A stretch of DNA of 7,201 nucleotides from Desulfosarcina sp. (GTDB lineage: Bacteria; Desulfobacterota; Desulfobacteria; Desulfobacterales; Desulfosarcinaceae). The DNA lies in contig DAOWNV010000144.1 of assembly GCA_030642405.1 (NCBI GenBank), forward strand, positions 1 to 7,201. The letters are read 5' to 3'. Position numbers and translations under genes: made by a program. Positions 6,859 through 7,201 of the stretch are shown here, in pieces. The stretch's first letter is position 1; each line of letters starts with the position of its first letter. Under the pieces are notes generated by a model. The model did no database searches and was not told the DNA's origin. It saw only the letters and a program-made list of their open reading frames with translations.

Positions 6859-7201
6859 ATGGCTGACGATATTTTTAAGGCACTGGTCATTGCTGCCGGA
6901 GATGATAACACCTACACACGGCAAATTGAGGAGAAAGGACTCAACAGTTTGCCCGATGGTGATGTTCTCATACAGGTCGACTACTCTTCTTTGAACTATA
7001 AAGACGCCTTGTCGGCTATCGGTAATAAGGGGGTAACACGAAAGTACCCTCACACACCCGGCATCGATGCTGCGGGTACGGTTGCCGACAGCAAGGTGGA
7101 ATCGTTTAAAAAAGGGGATCAGGTGTTGGTCACCGGGTACGACCTGGGCATGAACACGTCTGGCGGATTCGGACGGTTTATCCGCGTTCCGGAAAATTGG
7201 G
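6859..7201 (+). CDS. YhdH/AcuI-type quinone oxidoreductase, N-terminal part
   Basis: This MDR-superfamily (zinc-free alcohol-dehydrogenase-like) gene starts at ATG 6859, with a strong AAAGGGGGA 4 nt upstream, and is still open at the right edge (114 residues seen; the family is about 330). The segment SSLNYKDAL (43-51) is the signature of the YhdH/YhfP/AcuI group. PGIDAAGTV (67-75), KKGDQVLVTGYDLGMNTSGG (84-103) and GRFIRVPENW follow as in the GroES-like catalytic domain. The Rossmann NADPH-binding half lies outside the window. Members include acrylyl-CoA reductase AcuI, which reduces acryloyl-CoA to propionyl-CoA with NADPH; many others are annotated only as quinone oxidoreductases. The substrate cannot be settled from this half. 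It is transcribed divergently from the dikinase operon, with nothing to show that they are co-regulated. Confidence 0.9.
   Translation, partial: MADDIFKALVIAAGDDNTYTRQIEEKGLNSLPDGDVLIQVDYSSLNYKDALSAIGNKGVTRKYPHTPGIDAAGTVADSKVESFKKGDQVLVTGYDLGMNTSGGFGRFIRVPENW

Noticed and set aside
6727..7053. 108-codon open frame on the minus strand
   Set aside because: It overlaps the strongly supported oxidoreductase start and coding region on the opposite strand, with no recognisable domain.

Overview
The window looks like chromosomal DNA from an anaerobic Gram-negative bacterium. A member of the Desulfobacterota (former deltaproteobacteria, Desulfobacteraceae-like) is my best guess. That placement is an inference from three things: a long non-canonical GAPDH, a very long pyruvate-phosphate-dikinase-like protein without a PEP domain, and a Lol-type lipoprotein. 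No rRNA or other taxonomic marker is present. I saw no tRNA, insertion sequence, CRISPR array or phage gene.

Layout. Positions 1-246 (+) hold the C-terminal end of a PrcB_C-like protein whose start lies outside the window. Positions 259-6624 are one compact minus-strand block read from right to left. It begins with a dikinase-like gene of about 1393 codons (6624-2442), which is split in two by a frameshift near 3684. A type-I-like glyceraldehyde-3-phosphate dehydrogenase (2395-1148), a 61-residue putative ribbon-helix-helix protein (1136-951) and a cysteine-rich lipoprotein (951-259) follow. The gaps are 46 bp, 11 bp and a 1-base stop/start overlap, so the four are probably one operon. A 234-bp spacer (6625-6858) separates this block from a divergent gene on the plus strand, a YhdH/AcuI-type quinone oxidoreductase that runs off the right edge.

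How the genes may work together. The dikinase-like protein keeps the ATP-grasp half and the swivelling phosphohistidine domain of PPDK. It lacks the C-terminal PEP/pyruvate barrel and carries about 890 residues of unrecognised, mostly helical sequence in front. Its phosphate acceptor is therefore unknown. Co-transcription with an unusual GAPDH suggests a job in, or in control of, lower glycolysis or gluconeogenesis, but this is inference. The small putative DNA-binding protein and the lipoprotein end the operon, with signs of translational coupling. The most interesting points are the barrel-less dikinase architecture, the frameshift exactly at its conserved SVRSGA motif, and the altered coenzyme-binding loop of the GAPDH.
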